IMG/VR virus record: IMGVR_UViG_3300042364_000053
Coordinates: 1 to 32,707 of that record
DNA length: 32,707 nucleotides
Direction: 5' to 3' (one strand)
Source of the DNA: a virus
Numbering within the stretch: the stretch's first letter is position 1; each line of letters starts with the position of its first letter. The notes under the pieces were generated by a model that searched no databases, was not told where the DNA came from, and was given only the letters and a program-made list of their open reading frames with translations. This document shows, piece by piece, positions 4,528-11,775 of this stretch. A program made the position numbers and the translations under genes.

Positions 4528-6921
4528 ATGCGTCAATCGAAACTGGACGAGGAGATGGTGGAACTGGGGCGACAAAGGTATCGCAACAGGTCAGCCAAGG
4601 CAACGCAGATCACCTCCGAGAGCAACACCATCCCCGGGCGGATGATGCTCAACAGGTGCACCACCGAACTGGTAGATGAGATCGACAAGTGGATGGCCAA
4701 GGCACGCTCGGGACCGGGCCGCAAGCATCGCTGTTTGCCTTTCCTTGAGCAGATCAGTTCGGAGAAGGCCGCAGTCATCGCATCCAAGGTGGTCATCGAT
4801 GCCTTGTCTGCCGAGCGGATGCTCACGACCACATGCATCGCCGTTGGTCGTGCCCTAGAGGACGAGATCCTGCTTGATGACCTTGCGTCAAACAGCCCTG
4901 ACTTCCTCAGGCGCATACAGCAGCGCACATTCAAGTCAGTCGGCCAGAAGTTCAAGCGCAGGTTTGCCCGTGATGCCGCCCGTGCAGTCGATCTGGTCAC
5001 CAAGCGGTGGGCCAAGGCCGACGCCCTTGCTGTGGGCCTGCTGCTTGTGGAGATGATTGCCCAGCGCACAGGCATCATCGAGATCCTCACCAAGTTGAAC
5101 GCACGGGGACGCAAGTACTGCATCATTCAGGCAGCCCCGGACATCCGCAGGTGGGTCAAGGGCTGCCACGATTACCACGAATCGCTGGAGCCGATGTTCC
5201 TGCCCACAATCGAGAAGCCGCTTCAGTGGAATAACCCTTGGGTGGGCGGCTATGCGTCGATTGCGTGGAAACCAAGGCCGCTGGTCAAGAGCAGGAACAA
5301 GGCGTATCAGGAATCACTGTCATCGCTCATGCCGTCAGCCGTGTACGACGCCGTGAACTTCATCCAGAACACGCCATGGGAAGTCGATCAGCAAATCCTT
5401 GGGCTGGTCAAGCATTGCTGGCAGGAGGGTCTTGAGGTTGACTCGATGCCCCCATCGCGTGACGAGGAGATCCCCTCCAAGCCGCTGGACATCGACACCA
5501 ATCTGGAATCCAGACGCCATTGGCGCAAGGCTGCCGCAAAGATCCACTTCCTCAACGAGTCATACGAGTCCCAGCGACTGTTGGCACTCAAGACCCTGTT
5601 CGTTGCGGACAAGATGAATTCCCATCAGCGCCTGTGGTTCCCACATCAGTTGGACTTCCGTGGGCGTGGGTATCCCCTGCCGCTGTTCCTGCATCCTCAG
5701 GGCGTGTCGTACGCCAAGGCCATGCTCAGGTTCTCTGACGGCAAGCCTGTCACGACAGACGCTCAGGCCCAGTCCCTGTACGTCCATGCGGCCAACAAGT
5801 TCGGACTCGACAAGAAGACCATCGAGGAGCGCACAGTCTGGGTCGAGCAGAACCGCTCCATGATCGAGGCCATCGGCAATGACCCATACTCCACAAAGAA
5901 GTGGCTTGATGCAGACGAGCCATTTGCCTTTGTCGCAGCCTGTAGGGAACTCACCGAGTTCTGGAACTACGGAAGCGGATTCATCTCCAACCTGCCAATC
6001 GCCATGGACGCCACCACCCAAGGACTACAGATCTACGCCATGCTGCTGCGTGATCCCGTCGCTGGGCTGGCAACTAATGTCCTTCCTTCGGAGAGGCCGT
6101 CAGATCCCTACCAGTTCGTCGCAAACGCCGTCATCGCCAAGTTGAAGGCTGATCACGATCCCCTGTCCAAGCAGTTGCTCGAGTTTGGCATCGACCGCAC
6201 GACAACCAAGCGTCAGACCATGACCCTGCCCTACGGGCTGACCCAGCACTCATGCATCTCGTACACCCGAGAGTGGCTTGAGGAGCGCATCAGGAAGACC
6301 GGGAGCAACCCGTGGGGTCTGGAGATGTACAAGCCTGTGGTCCACCTAGGCAAGATCATCTGGGCTTCCATCGATGACGTTGTGGGTTCCGCCAAGAAGG
6401 GCATGGACTTCCTCAAGGGTTGCATGGCCGCCATGATCGAGCATGACGTGACGCCCTACTGGATGACCCCCATTGGGTTCCCGGTCAGGATGCGCTACGA
6501 GAACTATGACCGGATCACGGTGTCCACCCGCATCGGAGCCAAGGCCAAGGTGCTGTCTCTTCGTCAGGAGAACGGACGCCAGTCCAAGCGCAAGGCGCTC
6601 AATGGAGGCCCCGCAAACTACATCCACTCCTTGGACGGCTTTGGCGGCCTATTGGGCCATACCGTAAACCTGTGCGCCCAATCGGGCATCAATCACCTCG
6701 GCTCGGTCCACGACCAGATCATGTGCCTTTCAGGCGACTACCCACAGGTATACCACAGGGTACGGGAGGCTACCGTTGAGTTGTTCTCAAGGGATCTTCT
6801 TAGGGAGTTCCATGAGGGAGTATTGACTTTTCTCCCAAAGGGTGCTACACTTCCAGATGTTCCCGAGTACGGTACTCTGGACATATCGAAAGTGATGGAC
6901 TCCCAGTACTACTTCAACTAG
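4528..6921 (+). CDS. T7-like single-subunit DNA-directed RNA polymerase
   Basis: The 797-aa product transcribes phage middle and late genes. Key T7 RNAP residues are all present. Motif A has the metal-binding Asp at 494 (LPIAMDATTQGLQ). Motif B has Lys 561 and Tyr 569 (TKRQTMTLPYG), with the same 8-residue spacing as T7 K631/Y639. Motif C has Asp 729 (SVHDQIMCL). The C-terminus ends in aromatic residues (QYYFN), near the active site in T7. It is about 85 residues shorter than T7 RNAP (883), mostly in the N-terminal promoter-recognition part. It sits behind its own terminator, palindrome and leaderless promoter. The 3' end carries a candidate promoter for the next gene. Confidence 0.97.
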   Translation: MRQSKLDEEMVELGRQRYRNRSAKATQITSESNTIPGRMMLNRCTTELVDEIDKWMAKARSGPGRKHRCLPFLEQISSEKAAVIASKVVIDALSAERMLTTTCIAVGRALEDEILLDDLASNSPDFLRRIQQRTFKSVGQKFKRRFARDAARAVDLVTKRWAKADALAVGLLLVEMIAQRTGIIEILTKLNARGRKYCIIQAAPDIRRWVKGCHDYHESLEPMFLPTIEKPLQWNNPWVGGYASIAWKPRPLVKSRNKAYQESLSSLMPSAVYDAVNFIQNTPWEVDQQILGLVKHCWQEGLEVDSMPPSRDEEIPSKPLDIDTNLESRRHWRKAAAKIHFLNESYESQRLLALKTLFVADKMNSHQRLWFPHQLDFRGRGYPLPLFLHPQGVSYAKAMLRFSDGKPVTTDAQAQSLYVHAANKFGLDKKTIEERTVWVEQNRSMIEAIGNDPYSTKKWLDADEPFAFVAACRELTEFWNYGSGFISNLPIAMDATTQGLQIYAMLLRDPVAGLATNVLPSERPSDPYQFVANAVIAKLKADHDPLSKQLLEFGIDRTTTKRQTMTLPYGLTQHSCISYTREWLEERIRKTGSNPWGLEMYKPVVHLGKIIWASIDDVVGSAKKGMDFLKGCMAAMIEHDVTPYWMTPIGFPVRMRYENYDRITVSTRIGAKAKVLSLRQENGRQSKRKALNGGPANYIHSLDGFGGLLGHTVNLCAQSGINHLGSVHDQIMCLSGDYPQVYHRVREATVELFSRDLLREFHEGVLTFLPKGATLPDVPEYGTLDISKVMDSQYYFN
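6823..6851 (+). promoter_or_regulatory. candidate promoter for the ssDNA-binding protein operon
   Basis: TTGACT at 6823-6828, a 17-nt spacer ending TGC, and TACACT at 6846-6851 form a good sigma70-type extended -10 promoter inside the 3' end of the polymerase gene. It points to the ssDNA-binding protein gene, 99 nt downstream, through palindrome copy 7. Confidence 0.5.
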
Positions 6922-6936
6922 TCTAGGATCCTAGAA
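6921..6936. promoter_or_regulatory. GTCTAG palindrome, copy 7
   Basis: GTCTAGGATCCTAGAA matches the perfect form except for the last base. Its first base is the last base of the polymerase stop codon. A GAAAGG site follows directly and the ATG at 6950 is 13 nt away, the closest spacing of the set. Confidence 0.7.
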
Positions 6937-6949
6937 GAAAGGCAACACC

Positions 6950-7561
6950 ATGCAAGGCAAGAAGAAGTTCGTTCGTATGACATCCCCTCTCGGCATCGCG
7001 GTCTATCCCAAACTCAACAAGCCAGACACCAAGTTCGACGCCAACGGCGTCTACAGCGTGGATCTGGACCTTGATCCCAACGCCAAGGAGACCAAGGATT
7101 TCCTCGCTGCAATTCGCAAGATTCAGGAGGACGAGTACAAGGCGACCTGCGAGGCCAAGGGCGGCAAGAAGTTGAAGAAGGCCGACCTTCCGATCAAGAC
7201 CACCGAGGACGGGCTGACCCGCTTCAAGTTCAAGTTGAAGGCCAAGGGCGGATCCGAGGAGCGTTCGTGGGACCAGAAGCCCACCCTGTTCGACGCCAAG
7301 GGCAACCCTCTGGTCAACGCTCCCAGCATCGGCTCGGGCAGCAAGATCAAGGTCGCCTTCGAGGTGGTCCCCTACTTCACAGCCATGGTTGGCGCTGGGC
7401 TGTCGTTCCGTATGCGTGCCGTTCAGATCTGCGATCTGGTCGAGTACACACCCGGCGACAACTTCAACGCCTTTGGCTTCAAGGCCACGGACGGCTTCGA
7501 GGTCACGGCTCCCCCGACCGATGCGACCGAGACCGACTCCGACGAGGAGAGTGACTTCTGA
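6950..7561 (+). CDS. ssDNA-binding protein (T7 gp2.5-like, DUF2815 type)
   Basis: The product is 203 aa. The N-terminal half (FVRMTSPLGIAVYPKLNKPD, then KFDANGVYSVDLDLDP) is typical of the gp2.5-like/DUF2815 ssDNA-binding proteins of podoviruses. Residues about 10-175 form the OB-fold region. The last 15 residues are strongly acidic and end in Phe (SDEESDF), the tail by which T7 gp2.5 contacts the polymerase and helicase. It should coat single strands during replication and promote annealing. The ATG at 6950 follows GAAAGG behind palindrome copy 7. It overlaps the next gene by 4 nt. Confidence 0.88.
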   Translation: MQGKKKFVRMTSPLGIAVYPKLNKPDTKFDANGVYSVDLDLDPNAKETKDFLAAIRKIQEDEYKATCEAKGGKKLKKADLPIKTTEDGLTRFKFKLKAKGGSEERSWDQKPTLFDAKGNPLVNAPSIGSGSKIKVAFEVVPYFTAMVGAGLSFRMRAVQICDLVEYTPGDNFNAFGFKATDGFEVTAPPTDATETDSDEESDF

Positions 7562-7953
7562 AACTGACGCTCAAGGTTGACCCTACACCCGCCTCAAGAC
7601 CACGGGTTACGAGGTGGGGTGCCTACTACGGGAAGACCTATGAGCGTTTCAGGAAGCAGGCCAAGGCAGCCCTTGGTGCCATCAATAAGCCCAAGGGCTG
7701 CCCCCTTGCCTGCCCTCTCGTCGTGACGGTCACGTTCTTCTGCCGATCCCCAAAGAAGCCCACCAACGTGTGGCCCAAGGGCGACATCGACAACCACCAG
7801 AAAGCCATCCTCGATGCCCTCAATGAGTGGGCATGGAAGGATGACGTTCAGATAATGAAGATCGTTGCCGTCAAGTGCTACAGCAAGGATCCGCGAATCG
7901 AAATCGAATGGAAGGAACATGGAACACAAGGAATCGGAGTTCGTACAGCATGA
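7558..7953 (+). CDS. RusA-family Holliday junction resolvase, CTG start
   Basis: The product is about 131 aa and takes the place of T7 endonuclease I (gp3) between the ssDNA-binding protein and primase genes. RusA hallmarks are present: an N-terminal basic RPRVTR segment, the GDIDNHQKAILDALN block with catalytic Asp residues, and KDDVQI. It should resolve branched replication intermediates before packaging. No ATG occurs in this frame upstream of the conserved region; an in-frame stop lies at 7552-7554. The best start is CTG at 7558, overlapping the upstream TGA, with GAGGAGAG 7 nt before it. The GTG at 7723 would remove the N-terminal strand. A fused product by frameshift is a less likely alternative. 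Confidence 0.8.
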   Translation: MKLTLKVDPTPASRPRVTRWGAYYGKTYERFRKQAKAALGAINKPKGCPLACPLVVTVTFFCRSPKKPTNVWPKGDIDNHQKAILDALNEWAWKDDVQIMKIVAVKCYSKDPRIEIEWKEHGTQGIGVRTA

Positions 7954-9508
7954 GCCATGCCCCAAGTGTGGCTCGCAGGACAACCTAGCCCGGTATTCGG
8001 ATGGGCATGGGTACTGCTTCGGGTGCAAGTACTATGAGACAGGGGTCGGCCAGTCACTTCCAGAAGTGACCAAGAAACTCGATACTCTTATTGATGTCGA
8101 GTACTCGGCCCTACGCAAGCGTGGCATCACGGAGGACACCTGTCGGTTCTGGGGATACGGCGTAGGCCAGTTCAACGGCCAGACCGTTCAGGTAGCCCAG
8201 TACGTCAAGGACCGTGATGTGGTGGCGCAGAAGTTGCGCTTCCCCTCCAAGGACTTCATGCTGATCGGTGACGCCAAGGGGCTGCCCCTGTACGGCTCTC
8301 ACCTGTGGCGTGACGGGGGACGCATGGTCACGGTGACCGAGGGTGAGATCGACGCCCTGACCATCAGCCAGTTGTTCGGCAACCGATGGCCTGTGGTGTC
8401 TGTCCCCAGCGGCGCTGCTGGTGCGTACAAGGCATTCCAGAACAACCTTGAGTGGCTTGAGAAGTTCGACTCTGTGGTGCTGATGTTCGATGATGACGAG
8501 CCGGGGCGCAAGGCGGCCAAGGAGTGCGCCATGCTTCTGACTCCCGGCAAGGCAAAGATCGGTACGATCCCCGAGTACAAGGATGCCAATGATGCCCATG
8601 TCGCAGGTCAAGGCAAGCGTGTCATCGATGCTGTCTATGGTGCCAAGGCTTATCGTCCTGATGGCGTTGTTCTTGGCTCGGACCTGTGGGATATCGTCAA
8701 CACCGAGGACATCAACGACTCGATCCCATATCCGTGGCAGGCCCTGAACGAGAAGTTGCTGGGCATCCGAAAGGGTGAACTCGTTGTCCTGACTTCAGGT
8801 ACAGGAATCGGCAAGTCATCTGTGTGCCGCGAGATGGTGTGCCACCTGATCCGCAACGGCAAGAAGGTCGGTCTGCTGATGCTTGAGGAGTCCGTCAAGA
8901 GGACCGCAAGGAACCTGATGGGCATCCACCTGAACACCCCGCCGTATTTCTGGGAGGACCGTGGCATCACGGCAGACCAGAAGCGGGAGGCGTTCGAGGC
9001 AACGGTAGCCAACGTCGTGATGTTCGACCACTTCGGATCCGTCGATCCCGACAACCTGCTCGCCAAGACGCGCTACATGATCAAGTCATGCGGATGCGAC
9101 TACATCTTCCTAGACCACCTCAGCATCGTCGTGTCTGGGCTAGGTGACGGCGACGAGCGCAGGCTCATTGACAACGCCATGACATCCCTGCGTTCCCTCG
9201 TTGAGGAGACACAGGCAGCCATGTTTGTGGTATCCCATCTGAGGCGTCCTGATGGGGATCGTGGGCATGAGGAGGGGGCTTCGACCTCCCTTGCCCAACT
9301 CAGAGGTTCACACTCAATTGCACAGTTGGCAGATGCCGTGATCGGCATGGAAAGGAATCAGCAAGGTGACGCTCCAAACGAACTGGTACTCAGGGTTCTT
9401 AAGAACCGTTTCACGGGAGATACAGGCATTGCGGGAACGCTGCGGTATTTCAAGGAGTCGGGAAGGCTGGCAGAATTCAACATGGAGACAACAGACGATG
9501 ACATTTGA
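7919..9508 (+). CDS. bifunctional DNA primase-helicase (T7 gp4-like)
   Basis: The 529-aa product primes and unwinds DNA at the fork. A zinc ribbon opens it (Cys 14/17 and Cys 33/36). A TOPRIM domain follows (VTEGEIDALTISQL, then VVLMFDDDEPGRKAA). The C-terminal half is a RecA-like DnaB/gp4 helicase: Walker A GTGIGKSS with Lys 299, Walker B CDYIFLDHLS, a SHLRRPDGD motif and an arginine finger near NRFTGDTG. The C-terminus is acidic (TTDDDI), like the T7 gp4 tail that binds polymerase. I chose ATG 7919 because the zinc motif follows directly; the frame is open further up inside the RusA gene. It overlaps RusA by 35 nt. Confidence 0.95.
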   Translation: MEHKESEFVQHEPCPKCGSQDNLARYSDGHGYCFGCKYYETGVGQSLPEVTKKLDTLIDVEYSALRKRGITEDTCRFWGYGVGQFNGQTVQVAQYVKDRDVVAQKLRFPSKDFMLIGDAKGLPLYGSHLWRDGGRMVTVTEGEIDALTISQLFGNRWPVVSVPSGAAGAYKAFQNNLEWLEKFDSVVLMFDDDEPGRKAAKECAMLLTPGKAKIGTIPEYKDANDAHVAGQGKRVIDAVYGAKAYRPDGVVLGSDLWDIVNTEDINDSIPYPWQALNEKLLGIRKGELVVLTSGTGIGKSSVCREMVCHLIRNGKKVGLLMLEESVKRTARNLMGIHLNTPPYFWEDRGITADQKREAFEATVANVVMFDHFGSVDPDNLLAKTRYMIKSCGCDYIFLDHLSIVVSGLGDGDERRLIDNAMTSLRSLVEETQAAMFVVSHLRRPDGDRGHEEGASTSLAQLRGSHSIAQLADAVIGMERNQQGDAPNELVLRVLKNRFTGDTGIAGTLRYFKESGRLAEFNMETTDDDI

Positions 9509-9677
9509 GAAGGATCCAATCATCGAGATCTCCGATCTCAGGACAGACAACGAGATCCTCAGGGCTGGAGTCAGGAACTGGTCCCAGCGTTGCGTCGAAC
9601 TGGAAGAGGAAGTCAAGCGTCTTCGGGCCTTGCTTCACGTCAGCATTGAGAAGGCCATGTACGAGGGGGAAGGATGA
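9498..9677 (+). CDS. small coiled-coil protein
   Basis: The product is 59 aa and overlaps the end of the primase-helicase gene by 11 nt. The ATG at 9498 has a GGAGA site 9 nt upstream and I prefer it to earlier in-frame starts buried in the helicase gene. The sequence has hydrophobic heptads (ISDLRTDNEILRAGV, CVELEEEVKRLRALL), which predict a short coiled coil. Function is unknown. It is coupled to the next gene by an ATGA overlap. Confidence 0.65.
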   Translation: MTFEKDPIIEISDLRTDNEILRAGVRNWSQRCVELEEEVKRLRALLHVSIEKAMYEGEG

Positions 9678-10006
9678 AGCAGAGGAAACTTACCCCAGAG
9701 CAGTCCGAGGAGATCCGCAGGCTGTCGGAGACCATGTCGAACATCGAGATTGCACGCCGATACAACGTCAGCCCACAGTTGATATCCTGCATCCTGCTGT
9801 ACGGATACGGCAACAGGCCCAAGCCAAAGGTCACGATGGACTTGGTCGCGTACAGGGAATGGGAGGATGTGGCTGCCGAGTACAATCGGCGCAATCCCCA
9901 TGATCAGATCACGACCAAGCAGGCTAGGGATTGCTTCAGGCACGCGCAGAAGAAGTTGATCAAGGAACTGGCTAAGGCAGGCATTACCGAAAGAACGCTT
10001 GTCTAG
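9674..10006 (+). CDS. helix-turn-helix protein
   Basis: The product is 110 aa. Residues about 7-42 (LTPEQSEEIRRLS, then NIEIARRYNVSPQLIS) look like a resolvase/transposase-type helix-turn-helix: a Q/E-rich first helix, an IARRYNVS turn, and a recognition helix. The second half is basic and helical (TTKQARDCFRHAQKKLIKE). It is probably a small DNA-binding protein. It is the only clear HTH protein in the window, so it is a candidate ligand of the GTCTAG palindromes, but nothing proves this. Its TAG stop is part of palindrome copy 8. Confidence 0.65.
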   Translation: MKQRKLTPEQSEEIRRLSETMSNIEIARRYNVSPQLISCILLYGYGNRPKPKVTMDLVAYREWEDVAAEYNRRNPHDQITTKQARDCFRHAQKKLIKELAKAGITERTLV

Positions 10007-10015
10007 TCACTAGAC
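10001..10015. promoter_or_regulatory. GTCTAG palindrome, copy 8, 3-nt centre
   Basis: GTCTAGTCACTAGAC has both 6-bp arms but only three central bases (TCA). It contains the stop of the HTH gene and lies 20 nt before the ATG of the DNA polymerase gene, with AAAGAAAGGAAAG between. It is the last copy in the window. Confidence 0.7.
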
Positions 10016-10035
10016 TAAAGAAAGGAAAGAGAGAC

Positions 10036-11775
10036 ATGGACATCTACTTTGACATCGAGACCAACCCAATCACCGATTGGATGCACCTGAGTGACCTGAA
10101 GGAACTGAGGTCCTTCGCGGTTGCCATCGAGGACGAGCCTGCACGCACAGTGTCCCTGAAGGAGGGCATCGAACTACTGAACGGGGCTACCACCTTGATC
10201 GGTCACAACCTGATTGGGTTCGACCTGCCCGCGCTCAGGAAGTTGGTTCCGTCCTTTACCCGGGATCACAACATCTTCGATACCGCTGTGGCGTGTCGCC
10301 TGCTGCACACCAACATCGCTGATGCGGACTACAGGGATCCCACCATGCCCAAGGAACTGGTGGGTTTGCACTCCCTGAAGGCATGGGGACACAGGCTCAA
10401 GTTCCCCAAGACCGATGGTGGAGACTTTGAGGCTGGTCCCAAGTTGGACGAGTACTGCCGCAACGATGTCGAACTGGTCCGGGTATTGGCTAGGGATCTG
10501 CTCAAGCATCCTGCCAAGGCGTTCAAGTCGCTGGACCTTGAGATGCGCTTTGCCCAGATCATCAAGCAGCAGGAGCGCGTGGGCATCCCGTTCAACGTCA
10601 AGGCCGCAGAGAGACTGCACGCCGAGATCCGCAAGCAGATGCTTGAGATCGAGCAGCAGATGCAGTCCATGTTCCCGCCCGTGGTTCAGGAGCGCGTGTC
10701 GGAGAAGACTGGTAAGAAACTCAAGCCAAAGATTCTTACGTTCAACCCCGGCTCCCGACTCCAGATTGCAGACCGACTCAAGGACATGCACGGGTGGCAA
10801 CCCACAGAGTTCACCCCAGACGGCAGGCCCAAGGTTGACGAGACTGTGCTCCAGTCGCTGTCCTATCCAGAGGCCAAGGTCCTAGCCGAGTACCTGACCC
10901 TTGGCAAGCGCCTTGGGCAATTGGCAGACGGCGACGAGGCGTGGCTCAAGGTGGTCACCCCCAAGGGACGCATCCACGGGCGCGTGAACACCAATGGAGC
11001 CATTACAGGGCGCTGCACCCACAGCAGACCCAACATGGCTCAGGTGCCCACAGAGCCTGCCTACAGGGCGCTGTTTGCGGCACCCAAGGGCAAGGTCATG
11101 GTGGGAGCCGATGCCTCGGGCCTTGAGTTGCGTTGCCTTGCCCATTACCTCGGAGGGTGGGATGGGGGCGAGTACGCCAAGGCTGTGACCACCGGAGACA
11201 TCCACTGGACCAACGCTCTTGCCTTTGGTCTGACCTCAGACAAGGTGATGGACAAGGGCAACCCAGCCCACAAGCAGGCACGCAACCAAGCCAAGGGCGC
11301 GATCTACGCTCTGATCTACGGGGCAGGCAACGAGAAGTTGGGCATGGTCCTTGGCGGCGACAAGCGCACAGGAGCCAAGGCACGGGCTAACTTCGAGTCC
11401 AAGGTCCCCGCCTACCTGCGGCTCAAGGAGACCGTCACTAGGAACTTGGGTTCCCGTGGGTGGCTCAAGGGTCTTGACGGCAGGCCCCTGTACCCACGCT
11501 CGGAACACGCTGCATTGAACACCCTGTTGCAGTCAGCGGGTGCTGTGGTGATGAAGCAGGCTTGCGTCTATGCCCACATGAAACTCGATGCATCCGAGGT
11601 CGAGCAGGTGGCTGCTGTGCATGACGAGTATCAATTCATCACGACGCCCGACTACGCAGATCAAGTTGGTAAAGTTGTCGTGCAGGCAATCCGGGATGCC
11701 GGAACCTTCTTCGAGATGAGATGTCCTCTAGACGGTGAATACCGAATAGGAGCAAATTGGTCCGAAACTCACTAA
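10036..11775 (+). CDS. family A DNA polymerase (T7 gp5-like)
   Basis: The 579-aa product is the replicative polymerase. The 3'-5' exonuclease domain has Asp 6 and Glu 8 (YFDIETN), LIGHNLIGFDLPALRKL, and YCRNDVELVRVL. The polymerase domain has motif A Asp 359 (GADASGLELR), motif B RNQAKGAIYALIYG with Arg 416, Lys 420 and Tyr 424, and motif C VHDEY with Asp 530. Tyr 424 corresponds to T7 Tyr 526 and E. coli Pol I Phe 762, linked to acceptance of dideoxynucleotides. It is about 125 residues shorter than T7 gp5 (704), so the thioredoxin-binding loop is probably missing or reduced. The ATG follows GAAAGGAAAG. The 3' end overlaps a homing-endonuclease-like gene. Confidence 0.96.
   Translation: MDIYFDIETNPITDWMHLSDLKELRSFAVAIEDEPARTVSLKEGIELLNGATTLIGHNLIGFDLPALRKLVPSFTRDHNIFDTAVACRLLHTNIADADYRDPTMPKELVGLHSLKAWGHRLKFPKTDGGDFEAGPKLDEYCRNDVELVRVLARDLLKHPAKAFKSLDLEMRFAQIIKQQERVGIPFNVKAAERLHAEIRKQMLEIEQQMQSMFPPVVQERVSEKTGKKLKPKILTFNPGSRLQIADRLKDMHGWQPTEFTPDGRPKVDETVLQSLSYPEAKVLAEYLTLGKRLGQLADGDEAWLKVVTPKGRIHGRVNTNGAITGRCTHSRPNMAQVPTEPAYRALFAAPKGKVMVGADASGLELRCLAHYLGGWDGGEYAKAVTTGDIHWTNALAFGLTSDKVMDKGNPAHKQARNQAKGAIYALIYGAGNEKLGMVLGGDKRTGAKARANFESKVPAYLRLKETVTRNLGSRGWLKGLDGRPLYPRSEHAALNTLLQSAGAVVMKQACVYAHMKLDASEVEQVAAVHDEYQFITTPDYADQVGKVVVQAIRDAGTFFEMRCPLDGEYRIGANWSETH

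Noticed and set aside
7865-7918. Longer primase-helicase starting at TTG 7865
   Set aside because: The extra residues lie in the RusA gene, look like a frame shadow (Arg/Ser-rich), and add nothing before the zinc ribbon. ATG 7919 is better.
7723-7953. RusA starting at GTG 7723
   Set aside because: It would remove the conserved basic N-terminal strand, which is clearly encoded upstream in the same frame.
9160-9200. TTGACA inside the helicase gene as a promoter
   Set aside because: No -10 box lies at 15-19 nt spacing, so it is a chance match in coding sequence.
59-10015. Reading the GTCTAG palindromes as terminators
   Set aside because: No T-run follows any copy, the stems are short, and a ribosome-binding leader and start codon come right after. 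They mark gene beginnings, not ends.
59-10015. Reading the palindromes as the phage RNAP promoter
   Set aside because: T7-type promoters are asymmetric and about 20 bp. The copies are symmetric, vary in the centre, and are missing before the capsid and all late genes, which need that promoter most. Not fully excluded for middle genes.
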